Positions 43,346 to 53,445 of a DNA stretch of 64,000 nucleotides are shown in pieces (within the stretch, counting starts at the first letter, position 1; each line of letters starts with the position of its first letter). Source of the DNA: Ruegeria atlantica (GTDB taxonomy: Bacteria > Pseudomonadota > Alphaproteobacteria > Rhodobacterales > Rhodobacteraceae). The notes below the pieces were generated by a model. It searched no databases and had not been told where the DNA came from. It worked only from the letters and a program-made list of their open reading frames with translations. The DNA lies in the NCBI RefSeq assembly GCF_013032505.1, contig NZ_WQCG01000001.1, positions 682,001-746,000 of the forward strand, written 5' to 3'. A program made the translations under genes and the position numbers.

Positions 43346-43828
43346 TCAAAACGCCTCGGGCTGGGCCTCGCGCGCCATGTGGTCCAGAACGGCGTTGACG
43401 AATTTCGGCTCTTTGCCTTCCGGGAAGAACGCGCGCGCCACATCAACGAACTCGGTAATTACAACCTTTGGTGGTGTATCGCTTTGCGTCAGTTCTGCCC
43501 CGGCCGCACGGAAGGTCGCGCGCAGGGTGGGGTCGATCCGCGCGATCGGCCATTTGGCGACCAGAGCGCGGTCTGTCATCTGGTCAATCGATGCCTGATA
43601 ATTCACGGCATCCTGCACCAGCTTGCGAAAGACGCTGATATCGCCGTCCAGCATCTCATCACCTTCATAGACAGCACCAAACCGGTGATCCAGAAACTCG
43701 TTCACGACTGCTTCGGTCGTTTGTCCTGATTGCTCCATCTGGAACAGCGCCTGAACGGCATACAGCCGGGCGGCGGATTTCATCAGGCGTTTCTGGTTGG
43801 CCGGTTTCGGCGCGTCGGTCTGGGTCAT
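43346..43828 (-). CDS. nusB: Transcription antitermination factor NusB
   Basis: All-helical RNA-binding factor for rRNA antitermination, 160 residues: SAARLYAVQALFQMEQSG, DRALVAKWPIARIDPTLRAT, and PKVVITEFVDVARAFFPEGKEPKFVNAVLD. The ATG at 43828 overlaps the ribH stop (ATGA). The ribH-nusB linkage is very common in bacteria. Confidence 0.96.
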   Translation of the reverse strand: MTQTDAPKPANQKRLMKSAARLYAVQALFQMEQSGQTTEAVVNEFLDHRFGAVYEGDEMLDGDISVFRKLVQDAVNYQASIDQMTDRALVAKWPIARIDPTLRATFRAAGAELTQSDTPPKVVITEFVDVARAFFPEGKEPKFVNAVLDHMAREAQPEAF

Positions 43829-44376
43829 GCTGTCGTGGGTCCGTTGCTGTCGCCCGCCACAAGGATGGACTCGGACGGCGGCTTGAAACCGACGCCCTTT
43901 TTCGAAGCGCCCCACTTACGGCTGAGTGCGATCAGATGCAAGGCCGCAGCGGCTGCGCCACCACCTTTATTCATCTTTTCTGGATTGGCGCGCACCTCGG
44001 CCTGATCGTCGTTCTCGACCGTCAGGATACCGTTACCGATAAGAAGACCCTGCAAACCCATCAACTGGATCGCACGGCTGGAATCATTGCACACCGTCTC
44101 ATAATGCGTGGTCTCACCACGAATGACGCAACCCAACGCAACGTAGCCATCATAGTTGCACTGACGATCCGCCATTGCGATCGCCGTCGGGATTTCCAAT
44201 GCGCCGGGCACCTCAATTACATCACATGTGCCGCCTGCCCCTTCAATTTCAGCCTTGGCGCCTGCGACCAGATTGTCGGCAATGGCGCGATAGAACGGAG
44301 CCACCACGACCAGCAGTTTCACCGGTTTGTCAAAGGTCGGTGTCGGCAATACGCCGTGTTTGTCTTGTTCAGCCAC
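43825..44376 (-). CDS. ribH: 6,7-dimethyl-8-ribityllumazine synthase
   Basis: Penultimate step of riboflavin synthesis. The 183-residue protein has LLVVVAPFYRAIADNL, EVPGALEIPTAI, ALGCVIRGETTHYE (catalytic His in this segment) and NGILTVENDDQA. Two starts are possible: GTG at 44376 with AAGGA at ideal distance, chosen here, or TTG at 44382 which overlaps the ribB stop. Either adds or removes only two residues. Confidence 0.95.
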   Translation of the reverse strand: MAEQDKHGVLPTPTFDKPVKLLVVVAPFYRAIADNLVAGAKAEIEGAGGTCDVIEVPGALEIPTAIAMADRQCNYDGYVALGCVIRGETTHYETVCNDSSRAIQLMGLQGLLIGNGILTVENDDQAEVRANPEKMNKGGGAAAAALHLIALSRKWGASKKGVGFKPPSESILVAGDSNGPTTA

Positions 44377-44378
44377 GA

Positions 44379-45500
44379 TCAATCATCCTTGAGAATGGAG
44401 TGGGTGCCAACGATGGACAGGTCAAACGCATCGAGCCCCAGGTATTTTGTTTCCGGAGTATCGGTCAGCAAGATCAATTCCTGGATACCCAGCTTGGACA
44501 GAATCTGCGCCCCCAGACCAGTTTGCTTGATAGTGCGCGGACCTTCGTCATCGGTTGCATAAAGCGAGTTACGCGGCTCGCGGAACAAGCAAACCACGCC
44601 GCGCCCATTCGCAGCGATCTTTTCCATCGCTCGAGGCAGTTCTTGCGGGGATTTCGGGCCCAGACCCAGAATGTCGGGCGCCTCATGCAGTGCATGGGTT
44701 CGTGTCAATACCGGCTCGGGCGTGGTGATGTCACCTTTGATCAGGACAACATGCTCGATGCCATGTGTTTGATCGGTAAACAGGCGCATTTCCCATTCAC
44801 CGCCATATTCCGACGTTACGGTCCTGCGTGAGGTTTCAACGACCAGGTTGTCGTTGCGCGAGCGATAGGTGATCAGGTCGCTGATCGTACCGATCTTCAT
44901 GTCGTGCTCTTTTGCAAATGCAACCAGATCAGGCAGACGTGCCATAGTGCCGTCGGGCTTCATGATCTCGCAGATCACACCCGACGGGTTCAGCCCGGCC
45001 AGCCGTGAGATATCGACCGCCGCCTCGGTATGGCCCGCACGCACCAGCACCCCGCCCCGCTTGGCACGCAGCGGGAATATGTGGCCCGGTGTCGCGATGT
45101 GCGCCATCGTATTTTGCTCGTTGATCGCCGTTTTCACGGTCAGCGCGCGATCTGCTGCTGAGATGCCGGTTGACACGCCTTCGCGTGCCTCGATGGACAC
45201 GGTAAACGCGGTTTCGTGACGGGATGAGTTGTTCACTGCCATCATCGGCAGGCCAAGGGTTTCGACGCGTTCCGCCGTCATCGGCAAACAGATCAAGCCC
45301 CGTCCGTGGGTGGCCATGAAGTTGATGGCTTCGGCATCCGCAAACTCGGCCGCGATGACCAGATCACCCTCGTTCTCCCGATCTTCATGGTCGACTAGGA
45401 TGTACATCCGGCCCTTGCGCGCCTCTTCAATGATATCTTCGATCGGGCTGATCGCGTCGCGCAGCTGGGCCTCGACTGGGCCAGGGGTTTCAAAGCTCAT
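44379..45500 (-). CDS. ribB: 3,4-dihydroxy-2-butanone-4-phosphate synthase with degenerate GTP cyclohydrolase II domain (RibBX type)
   Basis: A 373-residue fusion. The N-terminal RibB domain (about 20-215) is intact: [48 protein letters not shown]. The C-terminal half has the GTP cyclohydrolase II fold but lacks the zinc cysteines: where RibA has a CLTGD...RCDCG pattern this protein reads [13 protein letters not shown]. It should therefore make the dihydroxybutanone phosphate but not open GTP. This fits the RibBX variant known from Proteobacteria, in which a separate RibA is needed. Start at ATG 45500 rather than 45557. Confidence 0.93.
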   Translation of the reverse strand: MSFETPGPVEAQLRDAISPIEDIIEEARKGRMYILVDHEDRENEGDLVIAAEFADAEAINFMATHGRGLICLPMTAERVETLGLPMMAVNNSSRHETAFTVSIEAREGVSTGISAADRALTVKTAINEQNTMAHIATPGHIFPLRAKRGGVLVRAGHTEAAVDISRLAGLNPSGVICEIMKPDGTMARLPDLVAFAKEHDMKIGTISDLITYRSRNDNLVVETSRRTVTSEYGGEWEMRLFTDQTHGIEHVVLIKGDITTPEPVLTRTHALHEAPDILGLGPKSPQELPRAMEKIAANGRGVVCLFREPRNSLYATDDEGPRTIKQTGLGAQILSKLGIQELILLTDTPETKYLGLDAFDLSIVGTHSILKDD

Positions 45501-45612
45501 GGGGCAGCCTTTCGCAAGAGCGTTTCTGACCGGCTGGATAGACCACCAAGCGTTCAAATACCAGAGCGCTTGCTGCTACACCCCGCTGAAACGCGACGTC
45601 TCAACCTGTGGT

Positions 45613-46200
45613 TCAGGACATCTCAGCCAAGCGGGCGACGTAGCGTGCCAGCGTGTCGATCTCAAGGTTTACCCGATCTCCGACAGAGACATCGCCCCAG
45701 GTCGTCACTTCTTTGGTGTGGGGGATGAAATTGATCCCAAAATCGCAGCCGTCCACGTCATTGACCGTCAGAGAGGTTCCGTTCAGCGCAACCGATCCCT
45801 TGGGCGCGATAAATCGGGCCAGTTCTTTGGGTGCACGCAGTGTTACACGGGTGCTGTCGCCTTCGTCCTGCAGCGCAACAACCTCAGCCACGCCGTCGAC
45901 ATGGCCGGAAACAATATGCCCGCCCAGCTCGTCCCCAACTTTGAGGGCGCGTTCCAGATTGACGCGCTGGCCGACGGTCCAGTTGTTCAGATTGGTTTTC
46001 GAAACAGTTTCGGCGCTGATCTGCACGTCGTACCAGTCGTCGCCAAGGGCAATTACGGTCAGGCAGACACCGTCACTGGCGATAGATGCTCCGATATCGA
46101 TACCGGCAGTGTCATAATCCGTTTTAATCCGGGCGCGCAGATCTCCTTGCTGGTCCAGCTCGGTAACTATTCCGATATCGGTGACGATCCCTGTGAACAT
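45613..46200 (-). CDS. ribE: Riboflavin synthase (alpha chain)
   Basis: Final step of riboflavin formation by dismutation of two lumazine molecules. The 195 residues form two similar beta barrels, each with the family motif: [10 protein letters not shown] with ASDGVCLTV in the first, and [10 protein letters not shown] with [11 protein letters not shown] in the second. First gene of ribE-ribB-ribH-nusB; its start is 138 bp from the divergently read kpsS. Confidence 0.95.
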   Translation of the reverse strand: MFTGIVTDIGIVTELDQQGDLRARIKTDYDTAGIDIGASIASDGVCLTVIALGDDWYDVQISAETVSKTNLNNWTVGQRVNLERALKVGDELGGHIVSGHVDGVAEVVALQDEGDSTRVTLRAPKELARFIAPKGSVALNGTSLTVNDVDGCDFGINFIPHTKEVTTWGDVSVGDRVNLEIDTLARYVARLAEMS

Positions 46201-46338
46201 TGCTTATACCCTTAGTCTATAACCTGTGCGGATGTATCACAGCCGAGGTAAGGCCAAGAAACGCTGTGGGCAAGCCCTGCCTTGCCCAGATTGCTGTTAG
46301 CAGGCATAATTTCGGCACCAGAATAAAGAGCAGCAACT

Positions 46339-47637
46339 ATGCACTCACTCACCACGGGCTCAGATCGCCGCGTGTTCCTGTTCTTGCAGGGACCACATGG
46401 CCCGTTTTTTAGCGCACTGGCGCGTACTTTGCGCGCCGCCGGTGCTGATACTCTGCGCGTGGGGTTCAACGCCGGCGATCAGGCATTCTGGTTTGACCGC
46501 AACACCTATATCCCGTTTCTGGATGGTCCCGAGCAGTGGCCCGAAACCCTAAAGGGGCTGATCCGCTCGCGGTCGGTCACGGACATTGTTTTGTATGGCG
46601 ACACTCGCCCTGTTCATGCAAAAGCCGTGGAAGTCGCACGCGCAGTGGGCGTAACCATCCATGTCTTCGAAGAGGGGTATCTGCGCCCTTGGTGGGTCAC
46701 TTACGAGCGCGACGGGTCGAATGGGCACTCACGCCTGATGTCACTGGACATCGCGCAGATGCAACATGCGCTTGATCAGTCAGAGGCACCGGTCCCACCG
46801 CCACCGTCCCATTGGGGGGATATGCGACAGCACATATTCTACGGCGCGCTATACCACTGGTTTGTTCTGTTTTTAAACAAGCGATACTCCAACTTCAAAA
46901 CACACCGTGAAATGCCCGTGGCAAAAGAGTTCCGGCTGTATTTCAAGCGGCTTGCGCTGATGCCTTTCCACAGTATCAGACGTCTTTGGGCCACCATGCG
47001 CGTTCGACAAAGCGGTGCCCCCTATCACCTGGCCCTTTTGCAACTGGGCCATGACAGCTCGGTTCAGGCGCATTCAGACTATACCTGTATGTCAGGTTTC
47101 CTTGAGCATGTCATTTCCGGATTCGCCAAAGGCGCTCCGATCCATCACCATCTGGTGCTGAAAGAACATCCGCTTGAAAACCATCGCGAGCCACTGCGCC
47201 GCAGGGCGCGGGAAATAGCCCGCGCTCATAATGTGGCGGATCGCGTGCATTATGTTCCTGGCGGCAAACTGGCCCGATTGCTGGATGACGCGAACACAGC
47301 CGTAACGATCAACTCCACCGCAGGCCAACAAGTTCTCTGGCGCGGAATACCGTTGCGTAGCTTCGGGCGGTCCGTCTACGACAAACCCGAGTTTGTTTCA
47401 CAGCAACCCTTGGCTCGGTTCTTTGCTGCCCCGGACATTCCGGACCACGAAGCCTATCGCGCCTACCGTCAGTTTCTATTGAAAACCAGCCAGTTACCTG
47501 GCGGGTTTTATTCACTTCGCGGGCGGCGTCAATTGCTGCGCCGAGCTGCCGACATGCTATTGCAGGCGCATGACCCTTATCAGTCCGTATTAGCCGGCAA
47601 CGAGGCGCAGACGCCACAGTTGAAGCTTGTCGATTGA
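46339..47637 (+). CDS. kpsS: Capsule polysaccharide biosynthesis protein KpsS (beta-Kdo transferase)
   Basis: A 432-residue cytoplasmic glycosyltransferase of the capsule synthesis family. KpsS adds the first Kdo to lysophosphatidylglycerol for the lipid anchor of group 2 capsules. Family features are FLFLQGPHGPFF at the N-terminus, HVFEEGYLRPWWVTYERDG, HHLVLKEHPLENH, and INSTAGQQVLWRGIPLRSFG. Starts a three-gene plus-strand cassette (kpsS, export lipoprotein, kpsC) that lies inside the minus-strand riboflavin cluster. Confidence 0.92.
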   Translation: MHSLTTGSDRRVFLFLQGPHGPFFSALARTLRAAGADTLRVGFNAGDQAFWFDRNTYIPFLDGPEQWPETLKGLIRSRSVTDIVLYGDTRPVHAKAVEVARAVGVTIHVFEEGYLRPWWVTYERDGSNGHSRLMSLDIAQMQHALDQSEAPVPPPPSHWGDMRQHIFYGALYHWFVLFLNKRYSNFKTHREMPVAKEFRLYFKRLALMPFHSIRRLWATMRVRQSGAPYHLALLQLGHDSSVQAHSDYTCMSGFLEHVISGFAKGAPIHHHLVLKEHPLENHREPLRRRAREIARAHNVADRVHYVPGGKLARLLDDANTAVTINSTAGQQVLWRGIPLRSFGRSVYDKPEFVSQQPLARFFAAPDIPDHEAYRAYRQFLLKTSQLPGGFYSLRGRRQLLRRAADMLLQAHDPYQSVLAGNEAQTPQLKLVD

Positions 47638-47717
47638 GCCGGACTGGTTGGTGCTGGATGTTGAACCATGAACGAGCTAAATTGACGCAAACAAAAGACG
47701 ACTGAGGATAATCGGCA

Positions 47718-48851
47718 GTGCATTGCTTTCCAATTCGCTGGGCGCGAGGGGCCGCCCTTGTTGCCGTTTGTGGCGCGCTGGCCGCGTGCCAGCTTCCTAA
47801 ATCAGGCCCCAACAAAACCGAGATTCTGGCGGGTTCGGTCGAGAATGGAGGAAATGCCTTTGTCGTCGAGGTGGATGACAGGGTTGCGCGGGCGACATCC
47901 AAAGTCCCTCAATTCGGCTTTTCATCTTCCTTCACCAGTGCTCAGAGTTTGACGGCGGATACCGTTCGCCCCGGCGACGTGTTGGGATTGACGATCTGGG
48001 AAAACGTTGATGACGGCCTGCTGACAGGCGAGGTCGGTTCCTCGACGAGCCTGAGCGAAGTGCAGGTGGATGCCGATGGATTCATTTTTGTCCCCTATGC
48101 CGGGCGAGTGCGCGCGTCTGGAAACACGCCCGAGCAGCTCCGTCAGGTGATCACCGAAAAACTTCAGGATCAAACGCCCGACCCTCAGGTCGAAGTCCGC
48201 CGGGCTGCGGGGAATGGCGCAACCGTCGCGCTGACAGGCAACATCTCGGCTCCGGGGATTTATCCCATCGAACTTCCGACCCGAACCCTGTCCGGAATGT
48301 TGTCGCAGGCTGGCGGCGTAGTGGAAGGTTCTGACATTGCACTCGTGACGCTGATCCGGGGCAACCAGAAAGGAACCGTTTGGTACGACGACGTATTCAG
48401 CAATCCAAAGCTGGATGTGGCGCTTCGCGGCAACGATCGCATTCTGGTGGAGGCGGACAGCCGGTCGTACATTGCCTTGGGGGCAACTGGCGGCCAATCT
48501 CGCGTCGCGTTTGACACACAGGACCTTTCGGCGCTTGAGGCATTGGCGCAGGTCGGCGGCCTGCTGTCGTTGTCCTCGGATCCTACCGGGATATTCATTC
48601 TGCGCCGGGAAAGTCAGGACATCGCGCGATCGGTGATGGGACGTTCGGACCTGCAAGGCGATCAGCGAATGGTCTACTTGTTGAACCTGACTGCCCCGAA
48701 CGGGCTGTTCATTGCCCGGGATTTCGTTATCCGTGATGACGACACTATCTATGTGACCGAAGCGCCATATGCGCAGTGGACCAAGTCTATTTCCCTGATC
48801 GCTGGTGGCCTCACACCGCTGGCCAATGTCGCCACATTGACTGGCAACTGA
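47718..48851 (+). CDS. Polysaccharide export outer-membrane lipoprotein (Wza/KpsD-like)
   Basis: A 377-residue lipoprotein with signal and lipobox LAAC (Cys24). It contains the polysaccharide-export (PES) domain (RPGDVLGLTIWENVDDGL, GFIFVPYAGRVRASG, TPEQLRQVI), then SLBB-like repeats (VALTGNISAPGIYPIE and SYIALGATGGQSRVAF). Such proteins form the outer-membrane channel for capsule export. The start is a GTG at 47718 with GAGGATAATCGGCA upstream. Its stop overlaps the kpsC ATG (TGATG). Confidence 0.9.
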   Translation: MHCFPIRWARGAALVAVCGALAACQLPKSGPNKTEILAGSVENGGNAFVVEVDDRVARATSKVPQFGFSSSFTSAQSLTADTVRPGDVLGLTIWENVDDGLLTGEVGSSTSLSEVQVDADGFIFVPYAGRVRASGNTPEQLRQVITEKLQDQTPDPQVEVRRAAGNGATVALTGNISAPGIYPIELPTRTLSGMLSQAGGVVEGSDIALVTLIRGNQKGTVWYDDVFSNPKLDVALRGNDRILVEADSRSYIALGATGGQSRVAFDTQDLSALEALAQVGGLLSLSSDPTGIFILRRESQDIARSVMGRSDLQGDQRMVYLLNLTAPNGLFIARDFVIRDDDTIYVTEAPYAQWTKSISLIAGGLTPLANVATLTGN

Positions 48852-50848
48852 TGTCGCTTGAAACAACAGCCGGGTCTGAACGTACCCGGCTGCTTGTCTT
48901 TAATGGCGGCCTCCTTACATCTCGCCGCATTCGCCGCATGTTGGCTTTGTCCGGTTTTGACGTGCGGATTGGCCTTCCGAAACAGGGCGACAACGTTGGG
49001 GTTTGGGGTAACAGCCCAACAGCCCATCGCGGCCTTGGGGTCGCGACCCGGCACAATGCCCCAGTGTTGCGCGTGGAAGACGCCTTTCTACGATCTTTAC
49101 ACCCGGGCCGCAGCGGAGAGCCCCCACTTGGCCTGTTAATTGATCGGTCCGGTTTGCATTTTGACGCGAACCAGACATCTGATCTGGAAACGCTTTTGGC
49201 CACCCATCCGTTGGACGACACTGCCCTACTGAACCGTGCGCGGGGTGGGATCGAACGGATGCGCAAATTGAACCTTAGCAAGTACTCGGCTTTTGATCTG
49301 TCTGCTCTGCCGCCCGACCCCGGCTATGTGCTGGTTGTCGATCAAGTCCGCGGCGACGCAGCCGTAACGGCTAGCGCCGGGGATGAGGCGCGGTTTCGCG
49401 AAATGCTGGTAATGGCGCAGGAAGAGAACCCCGGCGCCACAGTTCTGATCAAGACACATCCGGACACCATAGCCGGGCATCGTTCGGGCTTTTTTACCAC
49501 AGCCGATCAATCCGATCGCGTCTCGGTCATCAGCACGCCCGTCAGTCCGTGGGCTTTGTTGGAAGGCGCGGTCGGAGTTTACACCTTGTCCTCACAGATG
49601 GGGTTCGAGGCAATTTTGGCAGGCCACAAACCGCGTGTCTTCGGCCAACCTTTCTATGCTGGTTGGGGCCTGACGCAGGATGAAGCGCACCTGCCGCACC
49701 GTCAACGCAACCTGACGCGCGCGCAATTGTTTGCTGCGGCGATGATCCTCTACCCGACTTGGTACGATCCTTACAGGGACAAGCTGTGCCAGCTGGAAAC
49801 CGTTCTGGATACGCTTGAGGCGCAAACGCGCGCCTGGCGTCAGGATAATAAGGGATGGACCGCGTCGGGTATGCGCCTGTGGAAACGCAAACATCTTCAA
49901 CAAATGTTCGGACGCGAAAAAAAAGTTCGCTTCACCGCTGAACAACCGGCGCAGTCCGACCGCCCTCATATGGTCTGGGCAAGTAAGGCCAAGGGCACGG
50001 AAAGTGTCGTCCGAGTTGAGGATGGGTTTTTACGCTCGCGCGGGCTGGGCGCAGATCTTGTACCGCCGTTGTCGTTGGCGACTGACAATCAGGGGATTTA
50101 TTATGACCCCACGCATCCCAGCCAATTGGAAGAGATGATTGCAGCCCGGGAAACCTTGCGACCGGATCAGGAACTGCGAGTTGAAAAACTGATCGCTCAA
50201 ATCGTGTCAGCCATGATTACCAAATATAATACTGGCGATGGCGCACCGGACCTACCTGAAGGGCATCGGATACTTGTCCCTGGTCAGGTCGAAGACGATG
50301 CCTCGATCCTCTTGGGCACCAGCACTATTCGCACAAATACCGATCTGCTGCGCGTTGTGCGTGAAGCGAACCCTAACGCCATTCTGATCTACAAGCCGCA
50401 CCCTGATGTCGAAGCAGGCTTACGCGATGGGGCTGTCGAAGCCGCAGAGTTTGCTGATGTCATCGCCACCCAATGCGACCCCGCAGCCCTGCTATCGCAA
50501 GTCCAGGAGGTTTGGACTATGACCTCTTTGCTGGGGTTCGAGGCTTTGATGCGCGGCACTAGTGTGACCACCCTGGGCGCACCGTTCTATGCCGGGTGGG
50601 GGCTGACGAACGATTTGGGAACCGTCCCCGCGCGAAGGGGCGCGCGACCTACGGTCTTGGGCTTGGTGCACGCGGCTCTGATCGACTACCCTCGATACAT
50701 GGACCCAGTGACAGGTGACCCCTGCCCTGTCGAGGTTGCTGTCGAACGGCTGTCACAAAGCGCTGCCCCGGCAAGCGGGCCACTGCTTCGTATACTGTCA
50801 AAGTTGCAGGGGGCATTCGCGACCCACGCGCATATCTGGCGCCGTTAG
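48851..50848 (+). CDS. kpsC: Capsule polysaccharide protein KpsC (dual-domain beta-Kdo transferase)
   Basis: A 665-residue protein made of two homologous halves, the standard KpsC layout. Repeated motifs appear in each: RVEDAFLRS / RVEDGFLRS, a Pro-Leu-x-Leu block (PPLGLLIDRSG / PPLSLATDNQG), LIKTHPD / IYKPHPDVEAG, and GQPFYAGWGLT / GAPFYAGWGLT. KpsC extends the alternating Kdo linker that joins capsule to its lipid anchor. Start at ATG 48851 within the stop codon of the preceding gene. The last 4 bp overlap the converging ribD. Confidence 0.94.
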   Translation: MSLETTAGSERTRLLVFNGGLLTSRRIRRMLALSGFDVRIGLPKQGDNVGVWGNSPTAHRGLGVATRHNAPVLRVEDAFLRSLHPGRSGEPPLGLLIDRSGLHFDANQTSDLETLLATHPLDDTALLNRARGGIERMRKLNLSKYSAFDLSALPPDPGYVLVVDQVRGDAAVTASAGDEARFREMLVMAQEENPGATVLIKTHPDTIAGHRSGFFTTADQSDRVSVISTPVSPWALLEGAVGVYTLSSQMGFEAILAGHKPRVFGQPFYAGWGLTQDEAHLPHRQRNLTRAQLFAAAMILYPTWYDPYRDKLCQLETVLDTLEAQTRAWRQDNKGWTASGMRLWKRKHLQQMFGREKKVRFTAEQPAQSDRPHMVWASKAKGTESVVRVEDGFLRSRGLGADLVPPLSLATDNQGIYYDPTHPSQLEEMIAARETLRPDQELRVEKLIAQIVSAMITKYNTGDGAPDLPEGHRILVPGQVEDDASILLGTSTIRTNTDLLRVVREANPNAILIYKPHPDVEAGLRDGAVEAAEFADVIATQCDPAALLSQVQEVWTMTSLLGFEALMRGTSVTTLGAPFYAGWGLTNDLGTVPARRGARPTVLGLVHAALIDYPRYMDPVTGDPCPVEVAVERLSQSAAPASGPLLRILSKLQGAFATHAHIWRR

Positions 50849-51945
50849 CGAAGCGCTCGCGCCCAACGATGCATGATATCTGGCCCGATAACTTGAGTTT
50901 CGATCAGCTCAAAACGCGGCGCATTGTCCAACTTTTCCAGACCCAGCGTGCCGATCGCTGACAACCCTTCAGCACCAATCGCAAGACCGGCAGTGAACCC
51001 GATCAACTCATCCACCAGATCAGCAGCAAGAAGCGACGCGGCCAAAGCAGCCCCGCCCTCGCAAAACACGCGGGTCAGGCCCGCTTGTCCCAGTTGATGC
51101 AACAGGTCTACGGCGTCGATCTGATGTTCGTCCAACGCGCAGGGCAGTAAACGCGCACCCAGACCTTCCCAAGCACGCGCGCGTTCGGCATCCGGTGACG
51201 GGCCATGGCAGAGCCAAACGGGAACTTCTGCGGCAGTTCGTGCCATTTGCCCCATCAAGGGAATGTCTAGATGCCGCGAGACCACAATCCGGACGGGCTG
51301 AGCATCGACGCCAATATCCCGCACGGTCAAGGAAGGATCGTCGGCACGCGCGGTGCCTGCCCCGACCATGACCGCATCATGACGCGCGCGCATGGCATGA
51401 ACGGCGCGCCGCGCCTTGGGTCCAGTAATCCATTTACTGTGGCCTGTGGCGGTGGCGATCCGCCCATCAAAACTGCTGGCCAGTTTCAAGGTTACGAACG
51501 GGCGGCCCTGTTCGGTTTTCAGAAAAAACCCGGAAAGATCTTGGGCCGCTTGGTCAGCCAGTACGCCGGTGATAACTTCGATCCCGGCATCACGCAACAT
51601 CGCAAAACCCTGGCCGGAAACACGCGGATCGCTGTCTTCGATGGCCGCAACAACACGAGCCACGCCCGCCACGATCAGGGCCTCGGCACATGGCGGTGTT
51701 TTCCCGTGATGGGCGCAGGGTTCAAGCGTGACATAGACCGTGGCACCTTGTGCGGCTTCGCCGGCTTGTGCCAGCGCCTGAGGCTCAGCGTGCGGACGGC
51801 CACCCGGTTGAGTCCAGCCGCGTCCCACAATGCGCCCGTCGCGCACAATAACACAACCAACAGCCGGGTTTGGCCAGCACGTCCCTTGACCACGCCGCCC
51901 CAAAGACAGGGCAAGCGCCATATATCGCTTATCTGTTTCGCTCAC
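50845..51945 (-). CDS. ribD: Bifunctional riboflavin deaminase/reductase RibD
   Basis: A 366-residue two-domain enzyme. The N-terminal zinc deaminase has PHAEPQAL and [13 protein letters not shown]; the C-terminal reductase has [49 protein letters not shown] and FCEGGAAL. It starts with a GTG at 51945 overlapping the nrdR stop (GTGA), so the two are co-translated. Its 3' end overlaps kpsC by 4 bp. The remaining rib genes resume 4.6 kb further on. Confidence 0.95.
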   Translation of the reverse strand: MSETDKRYMALALSLGRRGQGTCWPNPAVGCVIVRDGRIVGRGWTQPGGRPHAEPQALAQAGEAAQGATVYVTLEPCAHHGKTPPCAEALIVAGVARVVAAIEDSDPRVSGQGFAMLRDAGIEVITGVLADQAAQDLSGFFLKTEQGRPFVTLKLASSFDGRIATATGHSKWITGPKARRAVHAMRARHDAVMVGAGTARADDPSLTVRDIGVDAQPVRIVVSRHLDIPLMGQMARTAAEVPVWLCHGPSPDAERARAWEGLGARLLPCALDEHQIDAVDLLHQLGQAGLTRVFCEGGAALAASLLAADLVDELIGFTAGLAIGAEGLSAIGTLGLEKLDNAPRFELIETQVIGPDIMHRWARALR

Positions 51946-52412
51946 TCGTCCGTCGAAGGCTGCGGCGGTCGCAGTTCGTGGACAAACTCCTCGAAATCAT
52001 CGGCCGCCTGGAAATTCTTGTATACGCTCGCAAAGCGAACATAGGCGACGGTGTCGATCCGCGCCAGAGCTTCCATGACGATCTCGCCGATTTTGCTGGA
52101 CGGGATATCGGTCTCGCCCATGCTTTCCAGACGGCGCACGATGCCCGAGATCATCTGGTCGATCCGATCCGGTTCAATGGGGCGTTTCTGCATCGAGATA
52201 CGGATCGAACGCTCCAGCTTGTCCCGATCGAAATCTTCGCGTTTACCGTTGGTTTTGATCACCACCAGATCACGCAACTGAACGCGTTCGTAAGTCGTGA
52301 ACCGGCCGCCACACGCGGGACAAAACCGTCGCCGGCGAATGGCCACATGATCCTCCGCTGGGCGTGAATCTTTGACCTGAGTATCGATATTTCCGCAAAA
52401 CGGGCAGCGCAT
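51942..52412 (-). CDS. nrdR: Transcriptional repressor NrdR
   Basis: Zinc-ribbon/ATP-cone repressor of ribonucleotide reductase genes, 156 residues. Zinc ligands are Cys3, Cys6, Cys31 and Cys34 (MRCPFCG ... FCPACGG), followed by the ATP-cone ([20 protein letters not shown]). Start at ATG 52412 after GAGGAGACGGCGG; an in-frame start at 52475 would precede the zinc finger by 21 unlike residues. nrdR-ribD linkage is common. Confidence 0.96.
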   Translation of the reverse strand: MRCPFCGNIDTQVKDSRPAEDHVAIRRRRFCPACGGRFTTYERVQLRDLVVIKTNGKREDFDRDKLERSIRISMQKRPIEPDRIDQMISGIVRRLESMGETDIPSSKIGEIVMEALARIDTVAYVRFASVYKNFQAADDFEEFVHELRPPQPSTDE

Positions 52413-52533
52413 CCGCCGTCTCCTCGTCCCTGGTTCGGCCTCTTTTTGTAAGCTTTGCCGCTTACTTATCCACAACTATAGGATAGCCGCTAGAGTTTGG
52501 GTAGTCGGAAATTTTCACCGCAATATAAAGGGG

Positions 52534-52947
52534 TCAGGCGAAGTGTGCCGCCACCTTTCGCGTGTGCGCTGCAGTACGGTGTTCAAAAAGATAAATACCT
52601 TGCCATGTCCCCAGTACCGGACGCCCGGCGGACACGGGAATAGACAATGACACAGGTAAAAGAGCTGCCTTGATATGAGCAGGCATATCGTCGGGACCCT
52701 CGTAGATATGCCGCAGGTAAGCCATCGCAGGGTCATTGGAAGGCGGGACTAGCCTTTCAAAAAAGGCACGCAGATCTGTTTGTACCTCGGGGTCAGCATT
52801 TTCCTGAATTATCAGCGAACAGGACGTATGTCGCACGAACATTGTCAGTAGGCCATCGCCTGAGACCGAGTTCAGCCAGTTGCGCACGTCCGCGGTGAAC
52901 TCATACAACCCCGGCCCGTTCGTCGAAATAATAAACTCGGTCTGCAT
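52534..52947 (-). CDS. YjbQ-family protein (UPF0047)
   Basis: A 137-residue beta-rich protein of the YjbQ family: LLTMFVRHTSCSLIIQENADPEV, DPAMAYLRHIYEGPDDMPAHIKA, and LGTWQGIYLFEHRTAAHTRKV with the conserved histidines that bind a metal. The E. coli member has weak thiamine-phosphate-synthase activity; the true role is unsettled. Single gene. Confidence 0.9.
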   Translation of the reverse strand: MQTEFIISTNGPGLYEFTADVRNWLNSVSGDGLLTMFVRHTSCSLIIQENADPEVQTDLRAFFERLVPPSNDPAMAYLRHIYEGPDDMPAHIKAALLPVSLSIPVSAGRPVLGTWQGIYLFEHRTAAHTRKVAAHFA

Positions 52948-52965
52948 ATTACGATACGTCCTGGC

Positions 52966-53367
52966 TCAACGGAACCTAGGAACAACGTGACAGCGACCAT
53001 TGGCCCCCTGAACCGACATACTTTCGCCAGCCTTAAAACCGACTGAGAACGAACTGCTTTGCTGTGCCACGTTTGTCGGTTGCTGAAGCGAGAATTGAAC
53101 AGCTGTGCGGCGACCTGTTGCTTCGCTGGGACCATAGCCGCGCCAGACATAAATACGCTGTTGCCAGCCTGCACCTAAAGTCCGACGCGCATAGTCCGCA
53201 GCCGCGCACCAATATCCATCCACATCCTGGCGTGCCCGAGGGATCACTTCGAATACAGTGTTGTTAACAGAAACTGTTTGATACCCGTTTCGCGCGGCCG
53301 AGGCCGACGACACCGGAACAGTCAGCAAGATCGCGGCCGAAACCGCTAAAGTCATAACCTTTTTCAT
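52966..53367 (-). CDS. Secreted protein of unknown function
   Basis: A 133-residue protein with a signal peptide (MKKVMTLAVSAAILLTVP, cleavage after SASA). The mature part contains NTVFEVIPRARQDVDGYWC, AADYARRTLGAGWQQRIYVWRGYGPS and two cysteines (YWCAAAD and GRCHVV) that may form a disulfide. ATG at 53367 with GAGAGTATGATT upstream; ATGs at 53373 and 53427 are less likely. No family recognised; separate from the DUF4166 gene by 78 bp. Confidence 0.7.
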   Translation of the reverse strand: MKKVMTLAVSAAILLTVPVSSASAARNGYQTVSVNNTVFEVIPRARQDVDGYWCAAADYARRTLGAGWQQRIYVWRGYGPSEATGRRTAVQFSLQQPTNVAQQSSSFSVGFKAGESMSVQGANGRCHVVPRFR

Positions 53368-53445
53368 AATCATACTCTCATTCGTTTCGAGGTGATTTTT
53401 CAAATAGTATACATTCTTACCCGGCAAAGCTGGTTCACAATCAAT

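Noticed and set aside
45501..45612. Possible FMN riboswitch before ribB
   Set aside because: The leader lacks the conserved RFN segments; only a short GGGGTG-containing stretch is present between ribE and ribB.
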